DNA from: Vibrio sp. qd031
Lineage (GTDB): Bacteria; Pseudomonadota; Gammaproteobacteria; Enterobacterales; Vibrionaceae
Direction of reading: 5' to 3'
Assembly: GCF_002100145.1 (NCBI RefSeq)
Contig: NZ_JXQD01000001.1
Location: forward strand, 1-64,000
Length of the DNA stretch: 64,000 nucleotides
Below the pieces are notes generated by a model. It was given only the letters and a program-made list of their open reading frames with translations, searched no databases and was not told the origin of the DNA. The translations under genes were made by a program, and so were the position numbers. Numbering within the stretch: position 1 is the stretch's first letter; each line of letters starts with the position of its first letter. Positions 7,061 through 16,371 of this stretch are shown one piece after another.

Positions 7061-8272
7061 TTAACTCTTGCGTTCGATACGACCCAACTTTTCGGCGAGC
7101 GGTTTCGCCGAAATACCATGGGCGACTAAGCTAAACAATACCGTTGTACTTACCACCAAGGCAATGAAACTAGAGTGCTCAACTTGCGCGTCAATCACTA
7201 ATACAGCAAAAGCAAGGCTGGCGAGTCCTCGGGGACCAAACCATCCCATAAATAGGCGCTCCCTAGTCGGTACGCGAGTACCGATAAACGCACAGTAGGT
7301 TGGGAGCATGCGAATCACGGTGAGACTGGCTACGGCATAAGCCACGACTTGCCAAGACATATGGTCAAACAGTGTGCCTAGTAGGGTTGCGCCAAACAAG
7401 ATCCAAGTGAACATGGCGAACAGCTCGGCCATACCTTCGGTGGCTAGAACCAATTGGTGAGTCTTTTTTGACAGCAAATAACCAAATAACAAGCCCCCTG
7501 AAAAAGCGGCGATGTATCCGCTGCCATGGAACGTTTGAGCGACATAAAAACTCGATAACGCAATCGCCATCACCGTGACTTGCACCCAAACTTCGCTTAA
7601 CCACTGTCTTGCTGCGCTGGCTTCAAGTAACTTGGCGCCAATAAACGCGAAGCTGAGACCAACGACAAGGCCAATGCCAACCTCTTCTGCCACTAGGTAT
7701 AGGCCATATCCTAAGGTGACGCCCTCTGATGCAGGGTTGGAAAGGGTCAGCAGAATCAGCAAAATGGGAACGCATAACCCATCGTTGAGCCCACTTTCAA
7801 TGTTTAATCCTTCTCTTACGGGGGCGGGGACCTTTGGATTGCTAACGACGGCTTTTCCTAGCGCGGCATCGGTGGCCGCGAGCATAGTGCCCAGTATTGC
7901 TGCTTCGATCAGCGTTAATTGGTTAAAGAACAAAGCCGCCACGATGCTGCCTAACACTATTGCGCCTGGTAGACCGATCAGCAGCATTCTTGATGGGTAT
8001 AAGATCTGAGTTTTAACGACTTTTAGATTTGAGTGTGCGGCATCAGAAAACAAGACTAAGGCTAAGGTAATGTCGACAAGAAAACGTAAGTCGGTCGGAG
8101 TGGTGCCAGAGCCAATCAGCCCCAGACCACTCGTGCCTAATACCCAACCTATGGCAATAAATACCATCGGACCAGATAGGATGGTGTCTTCCAGTTTTGC
8201 GGCCAAAATTGAATATAGGAATACCACAATAAAGAGAACCCCTAGGGTGGTATAAATTGCGTCTATATCCAT
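7061..8272 (-). CDS. Cation:proton antiporter (CPA1/NhaP-like)
   Basis: A 403-residue inner-membrane protein with about twelve hydrophobic segments. It has the CPA1 core elements 'AATDAALGKAVV' (residues about 131-142; the family usually reads TDP/TDA) and 'ESGLNDGLCVPI' (residues about 158-169), whose N-D pair binds the exchanged cation, plus 'GWFGPRGLASLAFA' near the C-terminus. It is expected to swap Na+ or K+ for H+. The start ATG has an AAGG ribosome site. It is a single gene convergent with the regulator to its left, with no obvious functional link to the metal cluster. Confidence 0.88.
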   Translation of the reverse strand: MDIDAIYTTLGVLFIVVFLYSILAAKLEDTILSGPMVFIAIGWVLGTSGLGLIGSGTTPTDLRFLVDITLALVLFSDAAHSNLKVVKTQILYPSRMLLIGLPGAIVLGSIVAALFFNQLTLIEAAILGTMLAATDAALGKAVVSNPKVPAPVREGLNIESGLNDGLCVPILLILLTLSNPASEGVTLGYGLYLVAEEVGIGLVVGLSFAFIGAKLLEASAARQWLSEVWVQVTVMAIALSSFYVAQTFHGSGYIAAFSGGLLFGYLLSKKTHQLVLATEGMAELFAMFTWILFGATLLGTLFDHMSWQVVAYAVASLTVIRMLPTYCAFIGTRVPTRERLFMGWFGPRGLASLAFAVLVIDAQVEHSSFIALVVSTTVLFSLVAHGISAKPLAEKLGRIERKS

Positions 8273-8398
8273 GAATTAGCCTTATCTTTAGAGGCGATTA
8301 CAAGTCTTAATAGTGTAAAGGTAGCCAACGCGACATGCACGCCTCTAATCAAAGAAAAGACTAATAAAGTCAGAGTAAGATCAGTGCGTTAAATGAGT

Positions 8399-9775
8399 TT
8401 ACTCATACATGAGTTTCTCTGCGGCTTGCTGGTCAAAGGTCGCCAAGGTTTTTCGTGCCAAATGACGCAGAGGCAGCGCGCGGATGATCTCTTCAAACGG
8501 TTGTACCGCAAACGCCCAAAACACCGAACAATCAAAAATCAGTACCAACACCGCACACAGCGGAATCGAAATCATCCACTGCCCAATAAAGTTAATGCGA
8601 AAGACGTCTTTTGATTTGCCGAGCGCACGCAAAATATTGCCATGGACCGTATTGTAGCCACGAGCGATAGGCAAAATAATATACAGCGGAGCGATAGCGG
8701 CAAGCGCGATGTAGGTGGACTCTTCTAGATGTGGGTACACGTTGGCAATGACTAGGCTCATCACTGCAAATAGACCGGCGACAACAAAAGAAATCCCCAC
8801 AGCGATATCGATACTGATGTTGATATTTTTACTGAGATCGGTGAGGTTTTTAGACCCAATCGCTTGGCTAATGGTTATGGCCGATGACTGAGACCAAGAA
8901 CCCACAAACTGCGTTCCAGAGCGAAGCCAAGGAGCCACCAAGGTGATCGCAACATACGCATAGATATCGAGTTGGGTGTACATCAACTGATACATGTTTG
9001 CGCCCAACATTAATATTGTGACATTTGCGGCTACGGGAAATATTTCATGAAAGTGCTGCTTAATGTTTTTCAACATAGCGCTATTAAGAACGATGCGAGA
9101 TAGCGAAACAGCAGGGCTGCGCTTTATGGATAAGGCCAAAAAGAGAAGCCGCGCGGATATGGCTAGCACACTCCCTATTGCGGCACCTTGCACGCCCAGT
9201 CCTTCCATTGACAGGTTGTTGGTTAGACTAAAACCGTAAATAAAGCAGTAAGACAAGCCAGCGTTTAGGGGTAACTCAATCAAAAAACCTTTAAACGGTA
9301 TTTTGCTTTTGCCTAATCCATTGAGCAGGGCAATCATTACCTGCGTGATAGCGGTTAGTACGACCAGATATTTAGAGATCCCAAGGTAGTGACCAATCTC
9401 TATTTGTAACTGTGAGTCGCCGGTGAGCGCAGTGATTAACGGTTGGTCAAAAAGTGTCAGTAAAGTCCAAAATAGGGTAGCGACCGAACAGTTAATGAGA
9501 AGCCCTGCCCAAAAGGCTTTGGATAGGGTTGTTTGAGATTGCGAGCCGACGGCACGACTCAATACCAATTGGCTACCGTTGGCCAGCGCCATCTGTATGG
9601 CCAGCATAACGGCTAGAATGGTGCCAGAAATACCCATAGCAGCCAATGGGATTTCCCCAAGTGGCGAGACCATAAAGGTATCAATAAGCAACATTGATTG
9701 CATTAATAGACCGTTAAGGGCTAACGGCCACGCAAGAGAAAAGTTCTTTTTAACGTAAGGTTGAGACAGCAGCAT
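8399..9775 (-). CDS. MATE-family efflux transporter (DinF/NorM-like)
   Basis: A 458-residue polytopic membrane protein with two matched halves of six helices each, characteristic of multidrug and toxin extrusion exporters. The N-terminal half has 'WPLALNGLLMQSMLLIDTFMV' and 'PLAAMGISG', and the second half 'FPVAANVTILMLGANMYQ'. Such proteins export cationic drugs or metabolites using Na+ or H+ gradients. It is downstream of and co-oriented with the FAH-family gene, but a terminator-like hairpin lies between them, so it probably has its own promoter. The substrate cannot be deduced. Confidence 0.9.
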   Translation of the reverse strand: MLLSQPYVKKNFSLAWPLALNGLLMQSMLLIDTFMVSPLGEIPLAAMGISGTILAVMLAIQMALANGSQLVLSRAVGSQSQTTLSKAFWAGLLINCSVATLFWTLLTLFDQPLITALTGDSQLQIEIGHYLGISKYLVVLTAITQVMIALLNGLGKSKIPFKGFLIELPLNAGLSYCFIYGFSLTNNLSMEGLGVQGAAIGSVLAISARLLFLALSIKRSPAVSLSRIVLNSAMLKNIKQHFHEIFPVAANVTILMLGANMYQLMYTQLDIYAYVAITLVAPWLRSGTQFVGSWSQSSAITISQAIGSKNLTDLSKNINISIDIAVGISFVVAGLFAVMSLVIANVYPHLEESTYIALAAIAPLYIILPIARGYNTVHGNILRALGKSKDVFRINFIGQWMISIPLCAVLVLIFDCSVFWAFAVQPFEEIIRALPLRHLARKTLATFDQQAAEKLMYE

Positions 9776-9802
9776 TCAAACCTTGTCCATACATTGGGTA
9801 GC

Positions 9803-9834
9803 AATAAACCATCACCTTATAGCGATGGTTTATT
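9803..9834 (-). terminator. Terminator-like hairpin after the FAH-family gene
   Basis: AATAAACCATC (9803-9813) pairs perfectly over 11 bp with GATGGTTTATT (9824-9834), directly after the stop of the minus-strand gene at 9847. The stem ends in A/T pairs and has a short T-rich tail on the minus strand. Confidence 0.65.
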
Positions 9835-9846
9835 ATCTACGAATGA

Positions 9847-10608
9847 TTATTTCGCCGAAAATGTAACCGTGTATTCACCGATTCCTTGGTAGTTAACGGT
9901 GGTTGGTTGATCAAATTCGAATTCGACGATCCCGCAGTAAGACCCAGTGATCATCGCTTCACCTTCTTTAAAGGTGACACCACGTTGAGTCATTTCGTTA
10001 ATCAGCCAGTAAATAGGGCGCAATGGCATTGTGTTTGGGTGCGTGCCGTCGAAGGTTTGAACCTTGTCACCATGAGTTGCGGTAATGGCAATCTTACTTG
10101 CATTAAACGCTGTTTCTCGGTCGATTTCTGGGCCAATAAACAGACCTTGGTTGACTAGACCATCAGCCAGTCTTTCGAAAAACTCAGCGTCGCTGTCGTC
10201 AGCAAAACGTGACTGGATAAGCTCCAGCGCCATGTGGCACGAGCCAATTGCCGCGTCAATTTCGCGCTCAGTGTATCCGCCTTCTTTAGCTGGCAGGTCT
10301 TTTGCCAATACAAACGCGATTTCAGGTTCGATGCGCACAACGCCGTTGTCAGCAAAAAGCTCACACGTATCGCCTGATTGAACATCGGCAGCAAAGATTG
10401 GCGCGACAACAAATTTGTTTTCCGCTAGAGGTTGTAAGCATTTCCAGCCTGCAACGGTACTTGGGTGGATGTCAACCATCGCTGATTGGATGGCCAGCGC
10501 GTCGTCTAGAGATTCTGGACGGATAGACGCGTCTATCCGTGGGGCTTTAGTGCCTGCAATGCGGCGACTTAGCAGCTCTTGCGCTGCGAGAGAGGAATTA
10601 TTTGTCAT
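9847..10608 (-). CDS. FAH-family hydratase/hydrolase (2-keto-4-pentenoate hydratase-like)
   Basis: A 253-residue cytoplasmic enzyme of the fumarylacetoacetate-hydrolase superfamily. The metal-binding motif is 'RIEPEIAFVLAKDLP' (residues about 92-106, E-x-E), with 'CHMALELIQSRF' and 'GSYCGIVEFEFDQPTTV' later. MhpD-like members hydrate 2-oxopent-4-enoates, and others process sugar-derived 2-keto-3-deoxy acids. The gene is alone. Upstream and divergent is a decayed RpiB-type isomerase gene, hinting that both once served a lost carbohydrate pathway. The substrate is unknown. Confidence 0.82.
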   Translation of the reverse strand: MTNNSSLAAQELLSRRIAGTKAPRIDASIRPESLDDALAIQSAMVDIHPSTVAGWKCLQPLAENKFVVAPIFAADVQSGDTCELFADNGVVRIEPEIAFVLAKDLPAKEGGYTEREIDAAIGSCHMALELIQSRFADDSDAEFFERLADGLVNQGLFIGPEIDRETAFNASKIAITATHGDKVQTFDGTHPNTMPLRPIYWLINEMTQRGVTFKEGEAMITGSYCGIVEFEFDQPTTVNYQGIGEYTVTFSAK

Positions 10609-11028
10609 ATTATACCACCTTTATTTTTCGCGTAGTTTAAGGAAAAATTTGCCGTTTGGGTAGTTACAGGTAATAAGAGTGTGATGCTGTACTCACCAGA
10701 AATAGCCAACCTTGGATACAGAAGGTAAAAAGAGCGGTAATTGAATCGGTAGCGTGATGAGGCTTAATTAAGCACAGCTTTTCGTAATTTCAGCTATTGC
10801 ATGACATATTGAGAACAAATGTGAAGAATGTATAGACAAAATTTTATATGCATTACAGTCACCTAGGCTAAATTGCATCAACGAAGTGGTTTTCCAAACA
10901 GTAACAAAAGAGAGTGAAAACCGTCGCTAACCCACACTCTTCGTTGTTGGTCTGTTGCCCGAAAATTGTGTGCGATAAAATAAGACAATTATTGTAGCTT
11001 TGCACACAAGAAATTATGGGAATTCAGG
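10609..11028. promoter_or_regulatory. Intergenic control region with dyads
   Basis: This 420-bp non-coding stretch separates the FAH-family gene from the rpiB-like remnant. Near its right end TTGTGTGC (10966-10973) is mirrored by GCACACAA (11002-11009), with the palindrome ACAAT-T-ATTGT (10985-10995) midway. This looks like an operator region left from a divergent transcription unit. No ORF was recognised. Confidence 0.4.
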
Positions 11029-11288
11029 GTGAACATCGCGTTATTGATGGAATACAGTCAAGCCAGTAAGACCCCAATGGTCGAGTTTGAATTCACTAGC
11101 TTTGCGGGTGGGCTAGGCTACTAAGTGGTCAATGTTGGGATGCGCGATGAAAACGATTATGCACTGACGTAGGTGCACTTGGTATTATGGCCAGCTTACT
11201 GCTTAACTCTAAGGCTGCCGTTCTAACTGCATACATTAAAACCCAGGTCAGTTTACTGTTTCGAGTAAAACAAGGTTGGCTGCAATAA
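11029..11288 (+). pseudogene. Remnant of RpiB/LacA/LacB-family sugar-phosphate isomerase
   Basis: From a GTG at 11029 the frame encodes 'NIALLMEYSQASKTPMVE', matching the N-terminus of RpiB/LacAB-family isomerases ('KIALMMEYSQAAKNA...'). A TAA interrupts it, then 'VVNVGMRDENDYALT' follows, then a TAG, then 'VHL'. A one-base deletion shifts the frame to 'GIMASLLLNSKA', which matches the family again. After this the catalytic middle is missing and a short tail runs to TAA at 11286-11288. Two nonsense codons, one frameshift and a large deletion make it clearly dead. The intact family converts ketose and aldose phosphates. Confidence 0.78.
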
Positions 11289-11293
11289 AACAA

Positions 11294-11324
11294 ACAAAGC
11301 CCACATTGTATGGGCTTTGTTTTT
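11294..11324. terminator. Bidirectional terminator
   Basis: ACAAAGCCCA (11294-11303) and TGGGCTTTGT (11311-11320) form a perfect 10-bp stem with a 7-nt loop. TTTT follows on the plus strand and a T-rich stretch on the minus strand. It separates the rpiB remnant from the convergent DUF3332 gene. Confidence 0.85.
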
Positions 11325-11361
11325 GTTGGGTTTCTTCAATTAACGTGTAAGCGTTAATAGT

Positions 11362-11898
11362 TTAAGATTGAGCGCTGCTCGCCGCTTCTAGTTCAGAGAT
11401 CGTGGTTTGTGATACCAGCTCGCCATCCATGTAATAACTTACCTGCTCGCCGCTTTTCACACCGGTAAGAGTGGCAGTGTCACCATTGTTATATACGATG
11501 TCCATTTGGATAGTGTTGTCATCAATTTTGTGCATTTCACCGGTTTGAATGGTGCGATTAGACAGTTCATCAATTGGCGCATCAGTGAGGCTCGGAGCTA
11601 GGTCATCATTAATCTTATATTTGGTGTCTACTTTTGAATCAAAAATGTGTGGATTGCCATTTAGAGGGTTACTGCCAGTCCAGAATTCTAGTGAGTTAAA
11701 CAACACATAGTCAGCCGCTGTGGTGATACCGTACACAGGAGCCAGCAGGAAGTTTACACCTGCACGAGCATAGCGGTTATCAACAACTTCAACGTTAAAT
11801 TTCATTACCTTACTGGTAACAGCATTGCTACCGATACAACCTGTTAATGACGCTGCTAGAGCTGTAAGACCAATGACTTTAAGTGCGATGTTTTTCAT
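11362..11898 (-). CDS. DUF3332 family lipoprotein
   Basis: A 178-residue protein. The start chosen is the inner ATG at 11898, which has an AAAGG ribosome site and gives a proper lipoprotein signal peptide ending 'LAASLTGC' (Cys about residue 21). The upstream codons do not look like a signal. The mature part has the 'NRYARAGVNFLLAPVYGITTAADYVLFNSLEFWTG'-type hydrophobic stretch and acidic C-terminal segments seen in DUF3332 proteins of Vibrio. The function is unknown; an envelope location is expected. It is a single gene with its own terminator. Confidence 0.85.
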   Translation of the reverse strand: MKNIALKVIGLTALAASLTGCIGSNAVTSKVMKFNVEVVDNRYARAGVNFLLAPVYGITTAADYVLFNSLEFWTGSNPLNGNPHIFDSKVDTKYKINDDLAPSLTDAPIDELSNRTIQTGEMHKIDDNTIQMDIVYNNGDTATLTGVKSGEQVSYYMDGELVSQTTISELEAASSAQS

Positions 11899-12078
11899 TA
11901 AGTTACCTTTTAAATTTAAGATGTTTGGTAGAACGGTTGTAGTATCCATTGGATGAATGAATCAGGCTTATCATTTTGCGCTACATTACAACCATGCTTT
12001 GTTTAATCGAAACTGAATCAGTCAGTTTGCTAGAATATGTTTAATTATTTGCGACGCTGGAAACTGCATCGGCTGTGC

Positions 12079-12498
12079 TTACGCGGTCTCGAGTTCAGAG
12101 GTGTAAAACGATTTTTCTACGGCTTTTTCTAGACCCAAAATGAGGAAGATCAGTCCGAAGAACACAACGATACCGCTGAAGTAGCCAGTCATGACCACAG
12201 AAGAGCCAAACAAGGCACCGATGATACCCATGGTGACAAATTTACCACCGACCAATGAGATGTATGAGGTCACGCCACGACCAATCTTGTGCAGCTTGGT
12301 CGAGCCTTTTTGCTGCCATTTGTTAGCGGCGTAACCTTCTAACCAAATGAAGAAGCTCAAACAAACCTGCATGATAACGCCGACAAGAATTGCGGTGTTA
12401 AGACTGTCTACCGTAAACCAAGACCAGTATTGATTAGCAATAACCACTGCAGTGATACCAATGATTGATTTAGTTAGAAACGGAATAGTCGAAGTCAT
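12079..12498 (-). CDS. Small integral membrane protein, unknown function
   Basis: A protein of about 139 residues from the inner ATG (12498), which follows a GAGAG ribosome site; an ATG at 12513 would add five residues. Four hydrophobic segments are visible (about residues 6-25, 35-53, 78-100 and 104-122), with the charged stretch 'ANKWQQKGSTKLHKIGRG' in the middle. No family is recognised. It lies divergent from the AraC-type regulator at 12752, which could control it, but no operator could be identified. Confidence 0.7.
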   Translation of the reverse strand: MTSTIPFLTKSIIGITAVVIANQYWSWFTVDSLNTAILVGVIMQVCLSFFIWLEGYAANKWQQKGSTKLHKIGRGVTSYISLVGGKFVTMGIIGALFGSSVVMTGYFSGIVVFFGLIFLILGLEKAVEKSFYTSELETA

Positions 12499-12751
12499 GT
12501 TGTCTCTCTTCATATTAGTAGTGATAACGGTTTGCTAAGTTGATTGTTGCCCCTCAGCGAATGAAACCATTTTGAATGATTGATACCATCTATACTTACC
12601 ATTTTACGCCATCTATTTCGGTAACCTGTTGTATGCAAGTTAACTATGGTTGCATAGCGAGCGTGAGCAAATGTGGTAAAGTGAGTTAAGACGCAATCGC
12701 CCGTTGAGTGGTGGCTAAAATCTATTGGTGTAGACACAAGGAGAGTGGTGC

Positions 12752-13753
12752 GTGGGAAAGCGTGAGTTTGATATTCCAGTAATACATACCAACTATGCAA
12801 AAGTCTTAGTGCAGGTGTGTACAGAATTTGGATTGGATCTGCATCAGCTTTTGGAAGATGCAGGCTTGCCAGCAGACCTACTTAATTCTGACAGTGAGTT
12901 TATTCCATCGGACTCTATTAAACGTCTTATCTTTTTGGCGTCGACACAGCTAGGTGTTAACAGCTTCATCGAAATATTGAACATGGCAATTGGACAACGG
13001 ATCCTGCCGGTGATTTTGCATCAATTTAAACGGTATGAAACGATTGGCGATGCACTTAACGATATAAACGCCATCTTTACGGCTGACACACCAAGTAGCT
13101 CAGTTTTCTTTTTGCAAGAGCATGGGCAGAGTTGGTTTTGCGTTGAATCTATCGGTAAAAACAACCCCTATGTTCAATGGACAGAAGCGTTTACCATTAG
13201 TTATGTTCAACAGCTAATGAGTGCGCTACTCAATCGTAATTGGCAGCCAGAGACCATTACATTGAAAGGTAAAGATGTTGATATTATCAAGAACATGGTG
13301 CCAAGTCATTGCAGGATATTCGTCGAAAATCGATACACCAGCGTAAGGATCCCGAACGAGTTGCTGACCAAGCCGATCTCACTGAGCTCTGCGGCATTGG
13401 GAGAAAAACCCACTTTGGTGGAGTGGCATACTAGTTTTACCGACAATGTATTTGAAGTACTCAAACCTTACGTAAGAGAGCGTGATTTAACGATCGAATA
13501 TGCCGCTGAGTTACTCGATTATTCTGTGCGAACACTGCAAAGAAAACTCACGAAGGAAAAAACCTCGTTTCGAAAAATTAAAGACAACTTAGTATTTTCG
13601 GTCGCTTGCGAATTAATCGAGGAAGGGCATTCTCTAACGTACGTGTCTAACCAACTCGGTTACGCCAATCTCGCTCATTTCTCGCGAGCCTTCAAACGCA
13701 TGTCAGGTCTGACGCCCAATGTATACAAGCAAACAGTGAGAAAACCTGTTTAG
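12752..13753 (+). CDS. AraC-family regulator (OruR/ArgR-like layout)
   Basis: A 333-residue regulator starting at a GTG with AAGGAG upstream. The N-terminal ligand domain (about 1-215) resembles the 'arabinose-binding-like' domain of OruR-type AraC proteins. The C-terminal domain has two helix-turn-helices: 'YAAELLDYSVRTLQRKLTKE' and 'SHFSRAFKRMSGLTPNVYK'-like, here read as 'LAHFSRAFKRMSGLTPNVYK' (about residues 308-327). It is divergent from the small membrane protein gene. Its inducer is unknown. Confidence 0.85.
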   Translation: MGKREFDIPVIHTNYAKVLVQVCTEFGLDLHQLLEDAGLPADLLNSDSEFIPSDSIKRLIFLASTQLGVNSFIEILNMAIGQRILPVILHQFKRYETIGDALNDINAIFTADTPSSSVFFLQEHGQSWFCVESIGKNNPYVQWTEAFTISYVQQLMSALLNRNWQPETITLKGKDVDIIKNMVPSHCRIFVENRYTSVRIPNELLTKPISLSSAALGEKPTLVEWHTSFTDNVFEVLKPYVRERDLTIEYAAELLDYSVRTLQRKLTKEKTSFRKIKDNLVFSVACELIEEGHSLTYVSNQLGYANLAHFSRAFKRMSGLTPNVYKQTVRKPV

Positions 13754-13972
13754 CTTCAGTTGAGAACGGAGCCTTGGCGCTTCTACTTTTATTGCATTTA
13801 TCGTGGTTGCTGCTGCTTTGTGCACTAGCAGCTTCGTTTCACGGAATGGGATTCACCCAGTAATTGTATGATGAAACTCAATATCAGGGCATCGCTCAAA
13901 GACTTGCTCGATACAAATGGTTATTATCCTTAACTTAGGAAATTAGAATCATATAAAGTTATTGAGGACCGT

Positions 13973-14971
13973 GTGGCAACAATCAAAGATGTAGCAAGAG
14001 TGGCGAATGTGTCGGTTGGCACGGTATCTAGAGTGCTTAACGGCTCTTCCAAAATCAGTCCAGAGTCCTATAAAGCGGTGCATGACGCTGCACGCCAACT
14101 TGGGTATCGCCGCAACGCGGTTGCGCAGGCACTGGTGAGCAAAACCTCAAAAATGTTTGGTGTGTTAGTGTCGGATGTTGGCGTCCCCTTTTTTGGCGAA
14201 ATGGTTAAAGGTATCGAAGAGGTGGCCCGTCAAAAGGGATTGCACCTTCTTATCTGTAATGGTTATCACGATGCAACAGAAGAAAAAAACATGATTGAGT
14301 ACCTTCTCAGTCATCGTTGCCAGTCTTTGGTTGTCCATTCGAAAGGCCTTTGCGACGAAGAGCTCACTCAATACAGCCGAGAAATACCCGGCATGATAGT
14401 GATCAATCGCTACATTGATGCCATCAAAGAGCGATGCGTGTTTCTAAATAATCACCAAGGAATGCATATTGCCGTTTCGCGCTTGTTAGATAGCCACAAC
14501 GGCGTTGCCTACATAGGTTCAAGTGAAGATATTCAGGATGCCACCGATCGCTATTTGGGTTATCAAAAAGCACTAGAAGATCGCAGTATCGAGTTTAATG
14601 ACCAGTGGGTAGTGCACTGTGACCCAGTTGCTGAGGCAGGATATAACGCAATTAAACAGCTTGCAGAACAAGGCGAGTTGCCGAGCAGCATTGTGACCTA
14701 TAACGATGCGTTAGCGTCGGGTGTTTTGGATTATCTGCATAGTGAAGGGATCAAAATCCCCGAGCAAGTGTCCGTTGTGGGGTTTGACGATATCGAACTT
14801 GCGCGTTACCTGTACCCTAAATTGACGACCGTTCGCTACCCAATCAGAGAAATGGCCGAATGCGCCGCCAATTTGTCGATACAACTGCTTGAAGACGCGA
14901 CTCCCTCTGTGTCAGAAGAGGAATTAGAGTTTGTCCCTAAGTTGATAGAAAGAAACTCCGCAGTTATCTGA
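13973..14971 (+). CDS. LacI/GalR-family repressor
   Basis: A 332-residue protein with GTG start and GAGG ribosome site. The N-terminal DNA-binding motif 'TIKDVARVANVSVGTVSRVLNG' is the LacI signature with hinge helix 'AVAQALVSKTSKMFGVLV'. The rest is a periplasmic-binding-protein-like sugar domain with the GalR-type 'SVVGFDDIELARYLYPKLTTVRYP' segment. It is monocistronic, and with the AraC gene at 15072 it flanks the sugar operon that begins at 16372. It may repress that operon. Confidence 0.9.
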   Translation: MATIKDVARVANVSVGTVSRVLNGSSKISPESYKAVHDAARQLGYRRNAVAQALVSKTSKMFGVLVSDVGVPFFGEMVKGIEEVARQKGLHLLICNGYHDATEEKNMIEYLLSHRCQSLVVHSKGLCDEELTQYSREIPGMIVINRYIDAIKERCVFLNNHQGMHIAVSRLLDSHNGVAYIGSSEDIQDATDRYLGYQKALEDRSIEFNDQWVVHCDPVAEAGYNAIKQLAEQGELPSSIVTYNDALASGVLDYLHSEGIKIPEQVSVVGFDDIELARYLYPKLTTVRYPIREMAECAANLSIQLLEDATPSVSEEELEFVPKLIERNSAVI

Positions 14972-15071
14972 TTGTCGGTCGCGTACCAAGTTGGGTTTAG
15001 CTTAAACATTGTCATTGAATGGTAGTCTGTTGAGTCAAATATTCTTCAGCAAACATGCCCGGCTAATGCAG

Positions 15072-15980
15072 TCAGCTATCTTGCTCAAGGATATTAAAAC
15101 TTCTGCGAAAGTCTGACGGGGAGTGCTGTTTCACCTTTTTAAAGTAGCGATTAAAACTACTGATGTTAGTGAAACCGACGTCGTAGGCAATGTCGGTGAT
15201 CTGCCGGTTTGTTTCGATCAACAATTGGGCTGCTTCGTGCACCCGTTTGTCATTTAAATACTGCAAAAACGTCTTACCTGTGGCTCGTTTAAACGCGCGA
15301 CAAAAAGCGTGCTCAGTAAGCGCGGCCAGCTCGGAGACTTGGCTTAGCTGTATTGGCTTATTAAAGTGGACATCCACCCAATTGATGGCGGCATTGAGTC
15401 GGTGGGTTTCAATACTGTGCTGCTGTAGGTGGAAGTCATCTAATATTGTTTCTACGTTCTCGTTGCTGCTCAATTCATGCAATAACTTTAACAGGCTAAT
15501 GATGGAATTCGCACCCTGCGTCGAGCAGGTTTGACTGATCCTGCTGGAAATATCATTGGCGTCTTGGCGAAGCCTTAGCCCCAAGGTGGCTTTTTCGAGT
15601 AATAGATTAATGGTTTTAAATTCAGGCAACGAGAAAAACAGCTCGCCAAAACAGTTCTTATCAAATTGGATCACTAATGACTTAGCAAGGTGGGTATCTG
15701 TACCACACACAAACGAATGTGGGAGGTTTGGACCAAACAGATAGACGTCCCCTTCCTGATAGGTAGAGATGTGATCGCCGATCACCAAACTGCCATGGCT
15801 TTTGACTATTAGGACGATCTCAATTTCAAAATGAAAATGATAAGAATGGTTAAATTGCTCCCCTTCAAATAAGTACGCGGTAAATGTTTCGGTAGTACAT
15901 AGAACATTTTCTTTAATTGCTCTCAAACCTTCGACTCCGACTTCGATATAAACGATATTCGACGCTTCGATACAGCTCAA
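15072..15980 (-). CDS. AraC-family regulator with cupin sensor
   Basis: A 302-residue regulator. An N-terminal cupin/AraC-binding domain (about 20-160, with 'HSYHFHFEIEIVLIVKSHGSLVIGD' features and the 'EGDVYLFGPNLPHSFVC' His-containing strand) senses a small molecule. Two C-terminal HTH units follow: 'LSQVSELAALTEHAFCRAFKRATG' and 'ITDIAYDVGFTNISSFNRYFKK'. It is transcribed away from the sugar ABC operon at 16372, so it is the likely local activator. The ligand is probably the imported sugar or an intermediate. Confidence 0.88.
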   Translation of the reverse strand: MSCIEASNIVYIEVGVEGLRAIKENVLCTTETFTAYLFEGEQFNHSYHFHFEIEIVLIVKSHGSLVIGDHISTYQEGDVYLFGPNLPHSFVCGTDTHLAKSLVIQFDKNCFGELFFSLPEFKTINLLLEKATLGLRLRQDANDISSRISQTCSTQGANSIISLLKLLHELSSNENVETILDDFHLQQHSIETHRLNAAINWVDVHFNKPIQLSQVSELAALTEHAFCRAFKRATGKTFLQYLNDKRVHEAAQLLIETNRQITDIAYDVGFTNISSFNRYFKKVKQHSPSDFRRSFNILEQDS

Positions 15981-16138
15981 TACATGACCTGAAGATTATA
16001 TTGTTAACATTTAATTCGAGTTTGTATAGCGGGTGGTGACCAATACTAGAATCGGGTCACAGCTGCGACTAAAGGCTAATTTAATGAAAAATATAGCAAT
16101 AAAATCATGGTGTTACCCCTAAATAATCCTTCTATTGT

Positions 16139-16152
16139 GACCTTAAAAGGTC
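16139..16152. promoter_or_regulatory. Palindrome GACCTT-AA-AAGGTC (candidate operator)
   Basis: A 14-bp dyad with perfect 6-bp arms in the control region of the sugar operon. The binding regulator (AraC or LacI type nearby) is unknown. Confidence 0.45.
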
Positions 16153-16178
16153 GTTTTCAATAATTGGTCTAGCCAATT

Positions 16179-16194
16179 TGTGAGCCCCATCATA
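16179..16194. promoter_or_regulatory. CRP-like site
   Basis: TGTGA-GCCCCA-TCATA matches the CRP consensus TGTGA-N6-TCACA at 9 of 10 half-site positions, as expected for a catabolic operon. It lies about 180 bp before the binding-protein start. Confidence 0.4.
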
Positions 16195-16371
16195 GTGCAA
16201 GCCCAAAGCTAATTTTGGACCAGAAGCGAACAAAAAACGCCCAGTGCAGTGACTTTTCATCACGTAGGCTAGTGATTACTGGCCCTACACCAGTACCCAC
16301 AAATAAATCAAAGCCAAAGTGAGCTGTATTGACTTGTGATTGATTACCAAATGGATGGAACTGAGGTAAAC

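Larger units (their letters stand above)
15981..16371. promoter_or_regulatory. Divergent promoter region of the sugar operon
   Basis: This 391-bp region between the AraC-type gene and the binding-protein gene has a dyad GACCTT-AA-AAGGTC (16139-16152), a CRP-like site (16179-16194) and a short CCAAA...TTTGG dyad (16203-16218). No coding sequence is seen. Confidence 0.5.
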
